A stretch of 64,000 nucleotides of DNA from Hirsutella rhossiliensis (lineage: Eukaryota > Ascomycota > Sordariomycetes > Hypocreales > Ophiocordycipitaceae), in NCBI RefSeq assembly GCF_020360975.1, contig NW_025408671.1:5208001-5272000 (forward strand), given 5' to 3'. Shown here in pieces: positions 10,273-20,767 of this stretch. How positions within the stretch are numbered: position 1 is the first letter of the stretch; every line of letters starts with the position of its first letter. The notes under the pieces are model-generated. The model was not told the origin of the DNA. It saw nothing but the letters and a program-made list of their open reading frames with translations, and did not search any database. Position numbers and translations under genes: made by a program.

Positions 10273-13044
10273 CAGTGTTGCTAATAATATAAACAATACG
10301 TATATTGGCAATATGGACCCCTCGCAATATTATTGTACTGTCAAGAGGTGCGTATTGTATTGCGCAATATGGCATTGGTCCATATTGTATTGTATTGCCA
10401 GTGACCCAATATATTGCCAGTAAAACAATATATCCCGTATATCCCACGTGACCCTCATTATTCAACCGTCGTTGCTGAAATATCGTCACCCTGAAAATCC
10501 TGTATCCCAAACCATGACTTCAAGCACTCCAATGCCTGAATTACATCACTCCCAAGTCGATTTCGACGGTCTGTGATGGTTATTTTTGCCCCAGAGAAGA
10601 GTCTTTCGGGCTCAGCAGACATTGCGGGAATTGACAGTATATCCACCGCCATTTTGCTCAGGTATGGGTAGTTCTTTTGCTGTGTTTCCTCCAGCCACCA
10701 TGCGAGGGCGCTTGTGAACCCATAAACCCGTTCAGACTTACAATATCGCTCGTACTCGTCTGTGATAAGTGCTGGTTGTAGGTGCTTGTTTCTCCAATTC
10801 AAGAACTCGTTCGTGGTCGTCAACGGAACCTCAGATAGAGAAGGCGGCTCCACAGGTTTATAATCATCCCACAGTGTCTCCATCAGCTTCTTTGACGAGT
10901 CAGCCCACCTTCTTCCAGTTTTCGTGTATGTAGTGCCATTTATGCGAAGGGTGAAGCACAATCGCAGCGACGTAGGCAGGCGATTCGTCAGTAAGACAAT
11001 AGTACTTATCCATCTTCGCCCAGCCCGAGTTATACATTGGTGCCATAATCGGATCGTCGATATGTGCCTCTTTTCCTGCTTCAAATTGCGCCAATACGAA
11101 GTCCATAGCCAAGAGAACATTGTCAAGAGTTGCAAACGATGACTCAAGGGCCTTTGTCGTCATTTTAAGCTTCTCCAAGAAAGACTTGATCTTCTCGAGG
11201 ATGACCCACTCCTCGGGAGAGCTCGTCTCCGGCACAATCTCCTTCCACCCATTTGTTGAATATCCTCGACTGCGCCTCTAAGATGCAAGGCCGCTCGTAG
11301 CATGGTGTACCACGAACTCCACCTCGTGTCATTATCTCGCGCAAGCTTGCGATTATGGCTGATGGCCAGAAACTTTTGGCGACGCTGAACACTACTTTGG
11401 ACGAAAACCACGAAGTTGTGGAGCTTGCCAAGGGACCCTTTTTCCGCCACGCCTCGATCTCTTTTAGTGTCACATTATGCCCATCACGTTCGTCGTCTTT
11501 GAGCTTCTCATTATCGGTAACGAAGAGGAAAGCTTTGGCGGCAAGGTTGATAATGTGACCTTGGCAGCGGAGTCGGTGAGATTTGGGATCGTATCGAATG
11601 TCATATCGACGTAGAAGGCCTGTAGATGTTAGGGCCAGTCAGAAAAACAGTGCGCCGTACTTACCAAGGAAAGAGATCTCATCATTGTATCGTTATTGCC
11701 TGCATTGTCCATCACAAAATATCCAAGGTTGGAAGCAAACCCCAGTCATCAACCACTTCCAAAATTGCCCTTGCCAGGTGATATCCGTCGTGCTCACTGT
11801 CGATGTCTTTCAAAGCCAAGACATGGTGTTCCAACTGACTGTCTTCTGCAACGTAATGAGCAACTACGCCTAAGATGGCCAAAGAGTTGGGGGAAGTCCA
11901 TAGGTCGCAGCTGATATGAATTTTTGACTTTGCTGACTGGATGCGCTGCTTGACCTTCTCCTTCTGACCTTCGTACTGCCGCATAATCCATTTCTTGATG
12001 GTCTCGTGTGTATCTGGAAGCCAAGTATCGATATCGGCGTTGAGGTAGGCTAAGAATGCTCGGAATTCTGGGCATTCCACAAGCCTAAATGGGAGAGAAC
12101 AGGACGTAATAAACCTTACGTATAAAGCTTCGAGCTGGTCTGGGTCGATCGAGTCTCCGGATTGATCGTTGAGCCGACGGCGTTTTCGGGGATGTTCTTT
12201 GGCCATAACACGAGCTATCTCGAGAATAGTTCGTATATTCGTGACTTTGGCTGTTCGTGGCGCGCCTTTTGGGAGGCCGTGACCGTCAGGAGGAGGATCC
12301 GTAAGGTGCTTGGCTGGGGCCGCAGTTCCACCGGAACAGCAATACGTTTTGTCACAGTGTTTGCAGCGCCATTCTTCTTTCCGGTCCGCTGATTGTAGTA
12401 TTTCGTCTCTATGTCCTCGTCTGGCATATGAGAAAAGACCCATGATGTTCTTGGCTTGGCCGAAGGGTTTATGGAGGCCGTGCGAGGTTGCGACGATTGG
12501 CATTCAGTGGTTTGGGTCTCATCTGGATCATGCAACCGTGGGCTGGAAATCTCCGAGTATTCGTCTGATATTGACGAATCCCGTCGCGGCGATGTTTGAA
12601 CAAAAGGCAGGCGTTGTTGAGGCATCGAGATTGCTTGTAAGTCCTGGGGTGGGAAAGCGGGGTTGAGGAGGAAAACAGTGTTTGGACGGCGAGCCGCTAC
12701 CCTGTAGGTCTGGATTTATACATACATTTACGCGTTTCCGTGCGCCAATAGGAAGATTTTACGTCCTGGAGGTCCGCCAGACGAAAAACAATACATAGAA
12801 CATGCTTATATTTACGCGTGTATTTTGACGCGTCATCATATTGGCGCGAATTGGGGAACGGAAAGGCGAATGACCACCAACCAATACAAACAATACAAGC
12901 CATATATTGCCAGTATGGAAGGCGCCATATTGTATCGTCACAATATGACGGCGAGCATATTGTATTGGTACAATATGAGAAATCGCGTATTGTATTGTAT
13001 ATACTGCAGTATACTACTTTATTGTCATATTATTAGCAACACTG
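10273..13044 (-). mobile_element. hAT DNA transposon nested in Gypsy-1
   Basis: The 2,772-bp element has terminal inverted repeats starting CAGTGTTGCTAATAATAT at both ends (18 perfect bases, then imperfect), the CAGTGTTG-type end typical of hAT elements, and a perfect 8-bp target duplication. The subterminal 200 bases at each end are AT-rich and crowded with CAATAT/ATATTG motifs, likely transposase-binding repeats. It landed in the leader of Gypsy-1, so it is younger than that insertion. Confidence 0.97.
10458..12625 (-). pseudogene. hAT transposase, BED finger to dimerisation domain
   Basis: Reading leftward, a BED-type zinc finger (WRCKHCDKTY then a downstream His) is followed by the hAT catalytic core (ISCDLWTSPNSLAILGVV, YFVMDNAGNND) and an RDNDTRWSSW block, then the C-terminal dimerisation region (MAVDILSIPAMSAEPERLFS, DRRNRLGSDVIQALECL). 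An intron is likely near 11620-11670 (donor GTAAGT, branch CTAAC, acceptor CTACAG). Frame changes near 12380 (just before the BED finger), near 11730 and near 11160 break the reading frame, so the copy is probably inactive although its ends are intact. Confidence 0.92.
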
Positions 13045-13052
13045 CAGATGCC
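13045..13052. repeat. hAT target-site duplication, right
   Basis: CAGATGCC follows the right terminus and matches 10265-10272 exactly. Confidence 0.95.
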
Positions 13053-13296
13053 TGCACGAGCAGGGACGGTCGGAGGTCAGACGGGACGAATCCCTTGGTC
13101 GGAACGGTTGGTCGGACGACTACACACACGCGTAGTCTTGGTCGGAACGGACGTGATCTCAGCCTTGAGGATCACTTGGTCGGTGGTCGGAGTCTTGGTC
13201 GGAACGGTCAGAACGGATGCGCTGGATTTACGTCAGGCGCGTGTGACGTGAAAGCTCGGTGCCTATTTGCTTAATCGCTGGCAAGCGATCTTATTG
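13053..13296 (-). other. Gypsy-1 leader with short direct repeats
   Basis: The untranslated leader between the primer site and the hAT contains about four copies of a TTGGTCGG(AACGG) motif. No coding sequence is evident. Confidence 0.5.
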
Positions 13297-13306
13297 AGCT
13301 TTGAGT
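13297..13306 (-). other. Gypsy-1 putative self-priming primer-binding site
   Basis: Two bases inside the 5' LTR the minus strand reads ACTCAAAGCT. The LTR itself contains the reverse complement AGCTTTGAGT (13372-13381), which lies about 47 bases downstream of a TATATAAG box, near where the transcript should start. No match to the 3' end of a tRNA (TGG start) is seen. This is the arrangement of Tf1-like self-primed Gypsy elements. Confidence 0.7.
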
Positions 13307-13308
13307 AG

Positions 13309-13530
13309 TGTTACGGCCAGGCACATACGAGCCTTGACGGCTATAAAGATGTATTGGCACTATGAACAAAGACTCAAAGCTAAGGAGCAAGAAAGGAAGA
13401 CTAGACTACACGACCGAGCGGGCCCTTATATAGACACGAGGTCGCGCGTGGGCACGTGATGCTGCTTGGGCACGTGACACTGGTGAGGTTCTGCGCTGGC
13501 GGCTCTACGCTGGCGCCCAGGGTCGTGACA
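13309..13530 (-). repeat. Gypsy-1 5' LTR (right copy)
   Basis: This 222-bp LTR contains a TATA-like box (minus strand CTATATAAG, 13425-13433) and the putative transcript start with AGCTTTGAGT. A second LTR-like stretch related to it survives at 26856-26936. Confidence 0.95.
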
Positions 13531-13535
13531 CTTGT

Positions 13536-13835
13536 TTCCATCTCGGCGGTGATGCTCGGGATGTTCACTCCCCGGAAAGGCCCCCAGATATTTTCATCCC
13601 CACTGAGCTTTCGACAGTACCAGTAACGGAATAAAGGTGATTCATCTTCGAGGTCGTGGAAATTGTGGCTGAGTCTTTTGTGAGGGTCCTGCATACACAT
13701 CTTGCAAGTTTCGGTGATGATCTGAAAGGGTTGGAATCCAAGTCGGCATGGTTGGTCATGGCTGCATTCCTTCAGATCAGCATCGTTGACGTGACCGCAT
13801 CTAATCGAGCCTTGGGTGATAATATGTGATGCCAT
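13536..13835 (-). pseudogene. 5' part of a host gene split by Gypsy-1
   Basis: A minus-strand frame begins at a good ATG (13835) and encodes a cysteine- and histidine-bearing protein (MASHIITQGSIRCG, CKMCMQDPHKRLSH) of about 100 residues before it runs into the LTR. The spacing of Cys and His could bind a metal, but I recognise no family. The reading continues in phase beyond the other LTR at 4662, which supports an interrupted gene. Confidence 0.6.
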
Positions 13836-13839
13836 CGTT

Positions 13840-14290
13840 TTATTGCAGGTAGTTTGACAGCGCTTGTTTGACCCGCAGAAGACTTGGTACGGTATTGGTT
13901 ATGAGTGTGTTCATGTGTGTGGGCTACGCCCTATGTGTAGATCTGGCATAGCCAGACTAGTCACGTGCGAGTGCCACGGACACGGCTCCTAAAGGGAGCG
14001 ATGGTAGACACATCTCCCTTTTACACTATTTGTAGCTCAATTTACATCAATTACGCCCAGCACCTGTGCCAACAGTGCTGACCCCGTAACAATGTGTGGG
14101 TCATTCAATGCCTTACATGTGAGAGATCCAGCTTCATAGCTGTCAGCACTCTTTCTGAGCCTACAATTTGAAGAGCTAATACTTCATCTAGAAGCTGTCG
14201 CAAAAGTTGAAGTCTCATTACTATGCTATGTCGTTGGCGGTATCACCTGCGGCACACATGCAGGGTGCAAGCTCGGTACGAGTTCAATCT
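13840..14290. other. Intergenic, no gene seen
   Basis: Probable promoter side of the interrupted gene at 13835. No long open frame, repeat or RNA gene was recognised. Confidence 0.4.
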
Positions 14291-14298
14291 GGTAGGTA

Positions 14299-14593
14299 AT
14301 CGTGCCCGCCCCCACTTTTTCGGATTTCGCTTTTTCCCCTTTTTTTTATTACGCCCGAGGGTTCCCCATAGGGCCACGACGCTAAGCTACGGACCTACTG
14401 TACATGTATGTATGTGTATTTCACCCGGAGGATTTCTCCTATAGGGCCTAGACGTAAAAGCTACCGACATTTCAATACATTAATGCGTAACACCTTAAGC
14501 CCCACGACCTACTGTACATTGTTCCATCTCACCTCGGATTTCGCTTTGGTGGGTGAGTCGAAGCGAAATCCGAGAAAGTGGGGCGGGCATGAT
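14299..14593. mobile_element. MITE with TA target duplication (GTGCCCGCCCC family)
   Basis: About 33-bp inverted ends (ATCGTGCCCGCCCC... and its complement ending GGGGCGGGCATGAT) are flanked by TA, which fits a Tc1/mariner or pogo derivative. Its interior (about 14410-14480) is the reverse complement of the sequence around pogo-1 and shows the uninterrupted target. A shorter relative forms the hairpin at 54731-54794. Confidence 0.8.
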
Positions 14594-14599
14594 TAAGGC

Positions 14600-14980
14600 G
14601 ACCAGGAAAAAGCCAGTACGTACCTACTTCGTGACCGATGGGTCGACGGGAAGTGGGCCAGATGCTCAAAGTTGCAAGTCACTTGTTGCAGCATGCGCTG
14701 TTGATCTCATGCGTAACAAGCTGGTTACGGGCTGGCTGCGCAGTCCCCACTGTTCTGCGCAAGATATTTGCGCAATCGTGCAAGAGCGCAAAGCTTAGCA
14801 ATCCCACTGGATTCCGGTTTGGGAAGGTGGCACTAAAAGCGCGCGGGGCTGAAGCGAGCAAAATTACTAATATCTGCGCAACAATTTTCCTCATGCTTTC
14901 TACTTAATAATCATTCCTTGCGCAGCTGGCGCAACGTGCGCACAAATCCTCGCCCCAAGCCTTGCCTGCACCAGGTTTAG
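14600..14980. other. Intergenic
   Basis: Short frames on both strands, none with a recognisable motif. It may contain the unresolved 5' end of the gene that becomes clear near 14999. Confidence 0.35.
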
Positions 14981-14998
14981 CAATCATGGCGGGAGTCA

Positions 14999-16204
14999 GC
15001 AGCCACATATCGATGCGAATCTCCAAGATGCGAGCGGAGGTGCGAATCTCGCCAGCACGGTCATTGAAGCCCTTCGACAATGCCTCACCGAAGAACAGAC
15101 CACGGACAAAGCACCGCCTGGGTTCGACAGAGCTCTAGAGGCTCTTTCCCCATCAGACCATACTTCGCGCGCCTTCCTAGATGCTGGATTCGGGGTTTGG
15201 TACGCGTATTTTCTTGCGACTGAACGCAACCAATTTCTCAAGGATTCTGCGGCCCAGCTATCACCTTCCAATCTACGACACGTAGTCGCCGAGGTATCTC
15301 GAAGTAACACTCACGATTCCGTGAAAAGACGCATTCACCACATCATCTTTCGTTCTGACCGTAGCGCTAAACGTTGCAGTAAGTCGTTAAGACTTTATGT
15401 TCGCCGTTGGCTAACATTTCAGAACTGCTCAGATTGAACAAAGTCGAATTACCCGCTCCACCGGAGGCATCGACCCCCGATCCAAATCCACGTCCTACCC
15501 AACGTTCGCGTCTTGATTGCGAGCAGCAAAGTCTGTCTCGAGAGCCGGACTCGACCGAAACCTATCGTTCGCAATTCATGAATACAGATGTCATGACACA
15601 GGAAGATGAGGGCTCGGATTCTCATCCAGGCCGAGGACGTGCCCAGCCGGACACAGTACTCGCGAGCCAGAATAAGGCTTGTGAATGGATGGCCTTTGAT
15701 ATCGACTCTAGATATCAACATGCCTGGCCGAAAGCCAAGAATCTTCCCTTCGTCTTCTCACATTATATTTGCACTGCGGTCACCAAGAGGACTGATGAGG
15801 CTTCTGTTATGCTATCCTTCCCATCAGATCCGACCGATTGTCGATTGGTTTTCGATATATCCGCAAAGAGGTGCAATATGTCGCTAAGGAAGTTTTTGAC
15901 ATCCATATTCGGGAAGAAAATGGACGACGACGTGTCGTTTCTGAGAAGGGTGCGACCATGGACATCAACAGCAGTATAACGCTAAGAGGGCATAGCCGTG
16001 GCTCTGGACAGTATATTCGGACAAATGGTAGGTGCAGCAATTCGACATAGTCCGCGACGTATAACCGAGCTTTCAATGGGTGCTATGCTATCGGAGTGTT
16101 TATCTATGGAAGTCTGGGACATGGTTGATCATCCAAGTCGGCTCAACTTCATCGTTGAGGCACAGAATCTGACCTTATTGTACCAGCAACTTTGGCGAGC
16201 TTGA
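14999..16204 (+). CDS. Unrecognised multi-exon fungal gene
   Basis: A plus-strand frame is open from before 14999 (HIDANLQDASGGANL) and joins at an intron of about 44 bases (donor GTAAGT near 15380, branch CTAAC, acceptor TTTCAG near 15420) to LLRLNKVELPAPPE and then a Pro/Ser/Asp-rich segment. The frame changes near 15820 to SIGFRYIRKEVQYVAKEV without a clean intron. A probable 46-base intron (about 15951-15996, GTGCGA...CATAG) then joins VVSEK to AVALDSIFGQMVGAA, and the frame ends at 16204. I do not recognise the protein. No in-frame ATG is seen at the 5' end, so the first exon is unresolved, and the break near 15820 may mean a pseudogene. Confidence 0.5.
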
Positions 16205-17585
16205 TTTAGTAACTGGCATCGATCAAGTCTTCTTTCTGATTTCCAGTTAAATAGACTGAACAACCTTCCGGCAACATCCATTGCCCAGTGGACCTCATGC
16301 TCAACCAGCTCTTATCCGCAGACATTTTATAGTAGGCAGCACAGTTTTCCATAACATAAACTCTCTGTTCATGTAAACCCCGACGCCGACTTCCATCGCA
16401 CTACTAAAGGTCGTTTTGTCAAGATCCTGGCTTGGATCCTGGCTTGGATCCTGGCTGGGATCCTGGCTTGGATCCTGCGCTTTGTGTTAGCTACGTTTTG
16501 AGGGATATGGATGGATGGACCTGCCATTTGGATGGCCTAAGATGGGGAGAGGTCTTCGGTATGTGAGACGGCTCCAGTGAATGGCAGTTGACCGTCAGCT
16601 CTTCGCCCGAGGTACCTTTGAGTTCTTGTTATGGATTCCTGAGAAATACAAATGATCTTCTTCAGATACTTCCAAGGGTCTGAAGGCTTGACTGCTGAGT
16701 CTCGGGTGGTTCGACGGGAAAAACAGGTGTAAGCGGAGCTCCTGCCGAGGTGATCCGTTGAAGCCTGACTATTCCTCCTTAGGCTCTGATGACGCAACCT
16801 GTTTTCACCTAGATAAATGTGGTAGAAAACATTCATTGCGCAGATTCTGTGTCTGCGCGGAATTGTGGTATCTCTGCGCAGAGATGCGGGTACGGGACGG
16901 ATGATGCCTAGATTCATGTGGAGGGATTAGAGCCTATCGAACGACGCTCACCGAGATACATGACATTACCAGGAATTCCATGGCCCAAGAAGTACTAATA
17001 GCTACTTGACCGGTTTTATAGCGCGCTGCTACGTCGACATAACCTGAACAGATGAGCTTTGCGCAGGGTACTGGACAACTGCACTAGCAGCCCAGCGCAA
17101 CAGCTATAGCGCGCCACGAGCAGTTGCGCGCCAATGAGTAAAACCGCAAGCAACGTGCTAACGACTTGCAGATTTTTCCAGCCACCTAGCCTGCATGGGT
17201 TGATGATAAATTGCCTGCTGGCGAGATAACCGCGGCTCAGATCAACCTGCGCGGCGCTCCATCCCCGACCCCACGCACCCATTGCTCATCATGAATCGGA
17301 CTATCGGAGGCTGCGTATCCACGTAGGATCATGTACCATGGAAATGGCAACGATCTTATGCGTTCTAGCGGGAAATATATGTACGCGCATGTCCTTCGAG
17401 ACGATGTTATTCGTCTGGTCAATTTCAATAGCCACAGGCGGCTCTCCATACATATATATAGAGTGCCCAAGTCAGGAGGTTGGCTCTGTGTTGGATCTTC
17501 AACGTTCCTGAGTCTCAGTTATACAGGCTCCGTTCTTTTCGATCCAAAATTCTGGGAGTTCGAGTTTTCCGCTTTGTCTGCCACA
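16205..17585. other. Intergenic with a small tandem repeat
   Basis: No convincing gene. It contains the 12-bp array at 16423-16477. A minus-strand frame at 16537-16917 has no recognised motif. The last few hundred bases are the probable promoter region of the gene starting at 17586. Confidence 0.4.
16423..16477. repeat. 12-bp tandem repeat, about 4.5 copies
   Basis: Unit GATCCTGGCTTG is repeated head to tail with one T-to-G variant in the third copy. Confidence 0.9.
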
Positions 17586-18557
17586 ATGAGCATCTTTCAT
17601 TCCGATCCTATCCTAGTTCATCTCCGAGAGGAAGCCATTAATCGGGATGAATGGGCCTCAACTAGGTTCTTTTCGCGATACTTCGCTCGACATATCTTCT
17701 CCGAGATTGAGTGGATTCACGGCACCGAGGTGCCTCCTCGAGAGCACCATTCTCAGTTGCGGATGGATATTGCTGTCCAACACTATTCGACTGGCCAGAG
17801 AACGTTGATGTTTCGGTTGATTGGGCAGGCAAAGAAAGGACGCGCTACTCCAGCGAAAATCGTCGAGGTCGAAACTCAGGCCTACCAATTATGCCAAGCG
17901 TACATGATCGACAAGAGTATACGATCAGTCTGGGCAATAACCTACTTTGGTTCCAAGGCTCGTTTGTGGGCATGTGAGCTCAAAGGTTCTGGCTGGCTGG
18001 ATCCATTTTATCCTCTCGAGGGGACATGGCAAAGAGATGCCTATAGGGACATCCTTGAGTTCGAAACCGAGTTTCTCTGGGCATTTCAGAAGATCAAGGC
18101 CATTGCTGTACCAGACCCCGAAAGCTTCGACGATATCTATGCCGAGGAAGGGAACACCACAGTCACACAAACCCTTGCTGGCTCATCCTACAATCAATCT
18201 TCCACTCAGGCCTACCATCTCGATGGATCTTCAGCGCAGTCCTATGATGCATCCATGGACGTCGATACGGAGCCGACTTCCGCGTTCACTCGCACAGTCA
18301 ACGGAAGTGAATATAGTTCCGTGCAAATTTCCAAGGTCGCAGACGGTTGGACTACTCTTAGGCTCAAAAACGGCAGCAAAGTATCTGTTCGCTGCAGCAA
18401 GTGGGACAAGGCAATTATCATCAACAGAGATGGCAGCCGGAACACGGGCTTTATCGCGGAAACAACGAATAACAAGTACCGAACATGGGATGACCCGACC
18501 GGCAAGGGCAGGGAAAAGCCACGGATTAGTTCATTAGTTTCCAATGACATGCTCTAG
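17586..18557 (+). CDS. Protein with PD-(D/E)XK nuclease-like motif, 323 residues
   Basis: The frame is open from 17331, but the ATG at 17586 (MSIFHSDPILVHLREEAI) best fits a compact domain start. In its N-terminal half Glu40, Asp61 (QLRMDIAVQHY) and Gln81-x-Lys83 (RLIGQAKKG) are followed by a helix with ETQAYQLCQAYM and a strand VWAITYFGSKARLWACEL. This order (acidic residue, Asp on a strand, Q/E-x-K on the next strand, helix) is that of the PD-(D/E)XK nuclease superfamily, with Gln for the usual Glu. The second half is Ser/Thr/Asp-rich, then a C-terminal basic segment (KNGSKVSVRCSKWDKAI). A single uninterrupted frame. Assignment is motif-based inference; it could be a nuclease-like effector, a mobile-element accessory protein or an inactive relative. 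Confidence 0.6.
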   Translation: MSIFHSDPILVHLREEAINRDEWASTRFFSRYFARHIFSEIEWIHGTEVPPREHHSQLRMDIAVQHYSTGQRTLMFRLIGQAKKGRATPAKIVEVETQAYQLCQAYMIDKSIRSVWAITYFGSKARLWACELKGSGWLDPFYPLEGTWQRDAYRDILEFETEFLWAFQKIKAIAVPDPESFDDIYAEEGNTTVTQTLAGSSYNQSSTQAYHLDGSSAQSYDASMDVDTEPTSAFTRTVNGSEYSSVQISKVADGWTTLRLKNGSKVSVRCSKWDKAIIINRDGSRNTGFIAETTNNKYRTWDDPTGKGREKPRISSLVSNDML

Positions 18558-18573
18558 TTTCGTTGCCCCGTCC

Positions 18574-20373
18574 TCAAACCAAAATGCAAACACCACTCAT
18601 CTCACAGCACGTCCAACAGGGCCCAGCGTGATCGTGAACCCGCTCGATAGTAGTGCTCACCACATTGACCCCCCGCAGTTCTTCGTCCATGTGAAGTTGC
18701 CGGCATGTAGCGTTGGCAAAGCAGAGGTGCGTAGGCATTTCATATTCTCGGGCTGGATCGATGCCCAGTCTGCATTGTCCAAGGGCGCGCCGCAGCCCGT
18801 CCTCGTACTGGATCACGATGCCTCTGCAGATCGCTGTCTCTGGAATGTAGAAAATTTCCAGTCTAGAAGCGCGCTCGAGCGGGGCTGATGAGAAGGAAGA
18901 ACTTATCGCAGCCAGTGGCGGTCTTTCCTGGGGAAGATTGGTGTTCTGCAATCCGTGGTTTTTATCTTCAGAGTATGCGCCGACAAATGAGATAGGTAAA
19001 CCATCCGGCTTGTCATATATGAGCGTTAGAGGCTGCTTGATTACTGAGAAGCTCGTCCTATAACGCCCAATGAAGATATCTTCGGTAAATTTTGTGCTTA
19101 GCTGCTACCTGTTAGACGATTTACTTCAGAATATCACCTTGCGTCTTACCAGGAGACTTTGTGATCTGGTAACATTACCAGCTCGCCTTGGTACGTGACT
19201 AAACCCGAACTTTGTGATCTCGCCGTCGATGGGAACATACACCCAGGAAACCAATTTCTGTCGTGCGGTTGGAAGCGCCTCGAAAGTACTCTGAGCAAAC
19301 GGACGATTACTTGTATGAGCGTGTACGGCATATGTTGAGCCGCATGACATAAAGAAAGTGATGCCTGTACAAGCGCGGAGCTGTACTGTACCAAGATGAC
19401 AAGGTGGTGGTGGTTTGGACAGATCGCTGAAGCAGCGTTCCAGAGGAGGTGGAGAAGGTGTATCCCAAATGTAAAACTCATTTGCTTCGCCCGCGGGAAG
19501 TTGCAAACGGGCCAGGTCAAGCTAAGAATAATAAGTGAAAGCCGTCGTCGAGTCTACCGGAGTGACGAACCTCGAACTCTACAAGCACGCCAGAGAAGCG
19601 CTCAACAGATTCAACGACAAATGCGTTGAAGTCAGATCCTGAGCTACTCCTCGACGGGCGCTTGCTCAATCTCTTGATGCGTCGAAGCCCTCGCGAGTCG
19701 AATGTGAGATGGATAATGGGGCTATCAGGGTTGTCGCTGTATTCCAGCTGACAACCGCGAGCCCATGACTTAATATCGATGAGAGGGACGACCGATCGTT
19801 TGTGTTGCTTAGAAGCTGCCATTTCACCGCGAAGGTCCGAGACAGCGGTAAAAAGCCACAGAGGGCTTGAGGCGCAAAATTCCCAGATCGTCGATTTAAG
19901 TTCTGGAGGCAGCAACAGCATCCGGGGCAGTTCGTCCAGTATCCCATAAGGATTTTGGTAGCCCACAGAAGGTTCCACGTCGAGAGGCAGAGCACCTTGC
20001 CAAGGACTCCTCCATGTCGCTGCGAGCCATAGCCATCGTAGCCTGGGACGTCCCCCCTCCTTGAATTCAGACAGGAAGAGTTTCAGACAATGCGTATGAA
20101 TTGTAGCACAGTCCCGAGACAAACGGCAGTGTCTACAATCGGGTATGCGACAAAACATCCATGGACGATTATGCTGATTCTCGCAATACCCAGAGTCGGA
20201 AATTTGGATTTTCCGAAAATGTCTTGACAAACTATGGCGATAACGTCAACCGTAATTCTGCCAGCTCTGAAGAAAATAGAGTGCTCACATGCATAAAAAG
20301 GGTCACCGGGATTGAAGCGGAAGCCACACGCTCCACACCGAGAGTGGACACGTACGTGCTGGTTTTCGGTCAT
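18574..20373 (-). CDS. Conserved fungal multi-exon protein, Cys-rich N-terminus
   Basis: Minus-strand exons can be joined with confidence over most of the gene. A first exon near 20373 carries RCGACGFRFNPGDPF. Exon 2 has a Cys/His patch (FCRIPDCRHC, IHTHCLKLFL) followed by LPRMLLLPPELKSTIWEFC, resembling the F-box-like helix of a large ascomycete family. Intron 19522-19570 (49 bases, GTTCGT...TTAG) joins VEFE to LDLARLQLP. Intron 19102-19149 (48 bases, GTAAGA, branch CTAAC, GCAG) joins QSLL to LSTKFTEDIF. The last exon ends at 18574. The link from exon 1 to exon 2 needs a one-base shift, so the 5' end is either mis-modelled or damaged. Exact function unknown; a protein-interaction or ubiquitin-ligase adaptor role is only a guess. 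Confidence 0.6.
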
Positions 20374-20379
20374 GCTTTG

Positions 20380-20767
20380 ATGTTGTGGAGGTGAGTGATC
20401 GGCTCCGATGGATGGAAATAAGGGATGCCTCCGAGATCCCGTCCGTCCTGTCGGAGCTCCCTTGTCGGAGATCCCCTGCCAGGTGGACGCCTAGTGTCAG
20501 TACGGTGGTTCTGCGGCTCTGACCTCATGAGGCACGGCGGATTAAACCGTTCGATGCAGCTTGCGTGCCGCTGGCAAAAAGGTTGTGTTCTTGTTGGGGT
20601 CCCAAAAAGGGTGTCCTAAGTGTCCCTGAAATAGGGAAATCGGCTGGGCCACATTACCCGTAGAAACTCACTAAATTGAACTGGTCTTGGCGGTCTGGAG
20701 CAGTGGGGCTGCACGGATCAGCCCCACAGCCAACTTGTACCCAAGATCAATCTGCCTAGTCCCGCCC
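20380..20767. other. Intergenic, no gene seen
   Basis: GC-rich, with short internal direct repeats (CGGAGATCCC-like). No open frame with a recognisable motif. Confidence 0.35.

Larger units (their letters stand above)
4668..13530 (-). mobile_element. Gypsy-1: Ty3/Gypsy chromovirus with nested hAT
   Basis: This LTR retrotransposon is transcribed on the minus strand and bounded by nearly identical LTRs (4668-4888 and 13309-13530) that start TGTTACGG and end GTGACA. The domain order, read leftward, is Gag, zinc knuckle, aspartic protease (DTG), reverse transcriptase (YADD), RNase H, zinc-binding and catalytic integrase, then chromodomain, which identifies a chromovirus. Without the 2,772-bp hAT and its 8-bp duplication the element is about 6.1 kb. 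Frames are broken by several single-base shifts, so it is not autonomous as read. The flanking 5 bases (CTTAG, CTTGT) match at only three positions, so the target duplication is imperfect. It lies inside a small host gene. Confidence 0.95.

Noticed and set aside
16537..16917. Minus-strand 126-codon frame as a gene
   Set aside because: No domain, no good start context, and composition like non-coding sequence.
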